Below, in pieces: positions 5,786-5,802 of a DNA stretch of 5,802 nucleotides. The position numbers and the translations under genes are program-made. This DNA comes from an uncultured Clostridium sp. (GTDB taxonomy: Bacteria; Bacillota; Clostridia; TANB77; CAG-508). How positions within the stretch are numbered: the stretch's first letter is position 1; every line of letters starts with the position of its first letter. The stretch spans positions 1-5,802 of the forward strand of contig CAMMLF010000102.1 in NCBI GenBank assembly GCA_946497585.1, written 5' to 3'. The notes under the pieces were generated by a model. That model had not been told where the DNA came from, ran no database searches, and saw only the letters and a program-made list of their open reading frames with translations.

Positions 5786-5802
5786 TTATATATCAATATT
5801 TT

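Larger units (their letters stand above)
5511..5802. other. repA upstream region, possible replication-control region
   Basis: These 292 bp contain no clear complete gene. They hold the repA ribosome binding site (5518-5523), a cluster of TTCTTGAAA-like direct and inverted repeats between 5550 and 5633, a long hairpin at 5656-5692, a consensus promoter pointing away from repA at 5645-5673, and a short coding-like remnant at the far right. The combination resembles leader regions of RepA_N replicons where initiator synthesis is controlled. That reading is inference. Confidence 0.5.

Noticed and set aside
1..5802. CRISPR arrays, tRNA, rRNA genes or complete insertion sequences
   Set aside because: No regularly spaced repeats, cloverleaf-like GC-rich stretches, rRNA sequence or transposase genes were seen on either strand.

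Overview
The window is AT-rich bacterial DNA (roughly a quarter G+C by eye) with strong AGGAGG-type ribosome binding sites, TAA/TAG stops and TGG for tryptophan. It looks like a low-GC Firmicute, most likely a clostridium. A RepA_N-type replication protein and a TnpV protein at the right mark it as a mobile element (plasmid or integrative conjugative element) or its edge. The species cannot be named from this sequence alone.

Left part (1-3359, + strand): the window opens inside a queuosine-salvage protein (Qng1/DUF2419 family) whose first residues lie off the left edge. After a 293-bp AT-rich gap with a plausible promoter comes a two-gene restriction-modification unit. The first gene is a DpnM-like Dam methylase (GATC adenine methylation). 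It overlaps by 8 bp a 431-residue PD-(D/E)xK protein with a C-terminal winged-helix-like region, which I read as the cognate endonuclease. It is not the classical DpnII fold family as far as I can recognise.

Middle (3360-4207): an extended -10 promoter and an untranslated leader containing a perfect 12-bp palindrome precede a single HD-superfamily phosphohydrolase gene (YfbR/HDDC2 type, with HE in place of the HD dyad). The gene ends at a perfect 11-bp-stem terminator. It is visibly richer in G+C than everything around it, so it probably has a different history.

Right part (4211-5802, - strand): a tight three-gene operon runs toward the HD gene: repA (RepA_N domain), tnpV, and a 98-residue protein of unknown function. 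Upstream of repA lies about 290 bp without a clear gene. It holds repeated TTCTTGAAA-type elements, a long hairpin and an outward-facing consensus promoter, an arrangement that could be a replication-control or antisense-RNA region.

The most striking whole-window signal is GATC depletion. About 70 ATC trinucleotides are present but only one is preceded by G, while equal-composition tetramers such as AGCT, CTAG and GTAC are common. The single GATC lies in the DPPY catalytic codons of the methylase gene. The depletion covers the replication genes too, which suggests long exposure of this element or its host to GATC-specific restriction.
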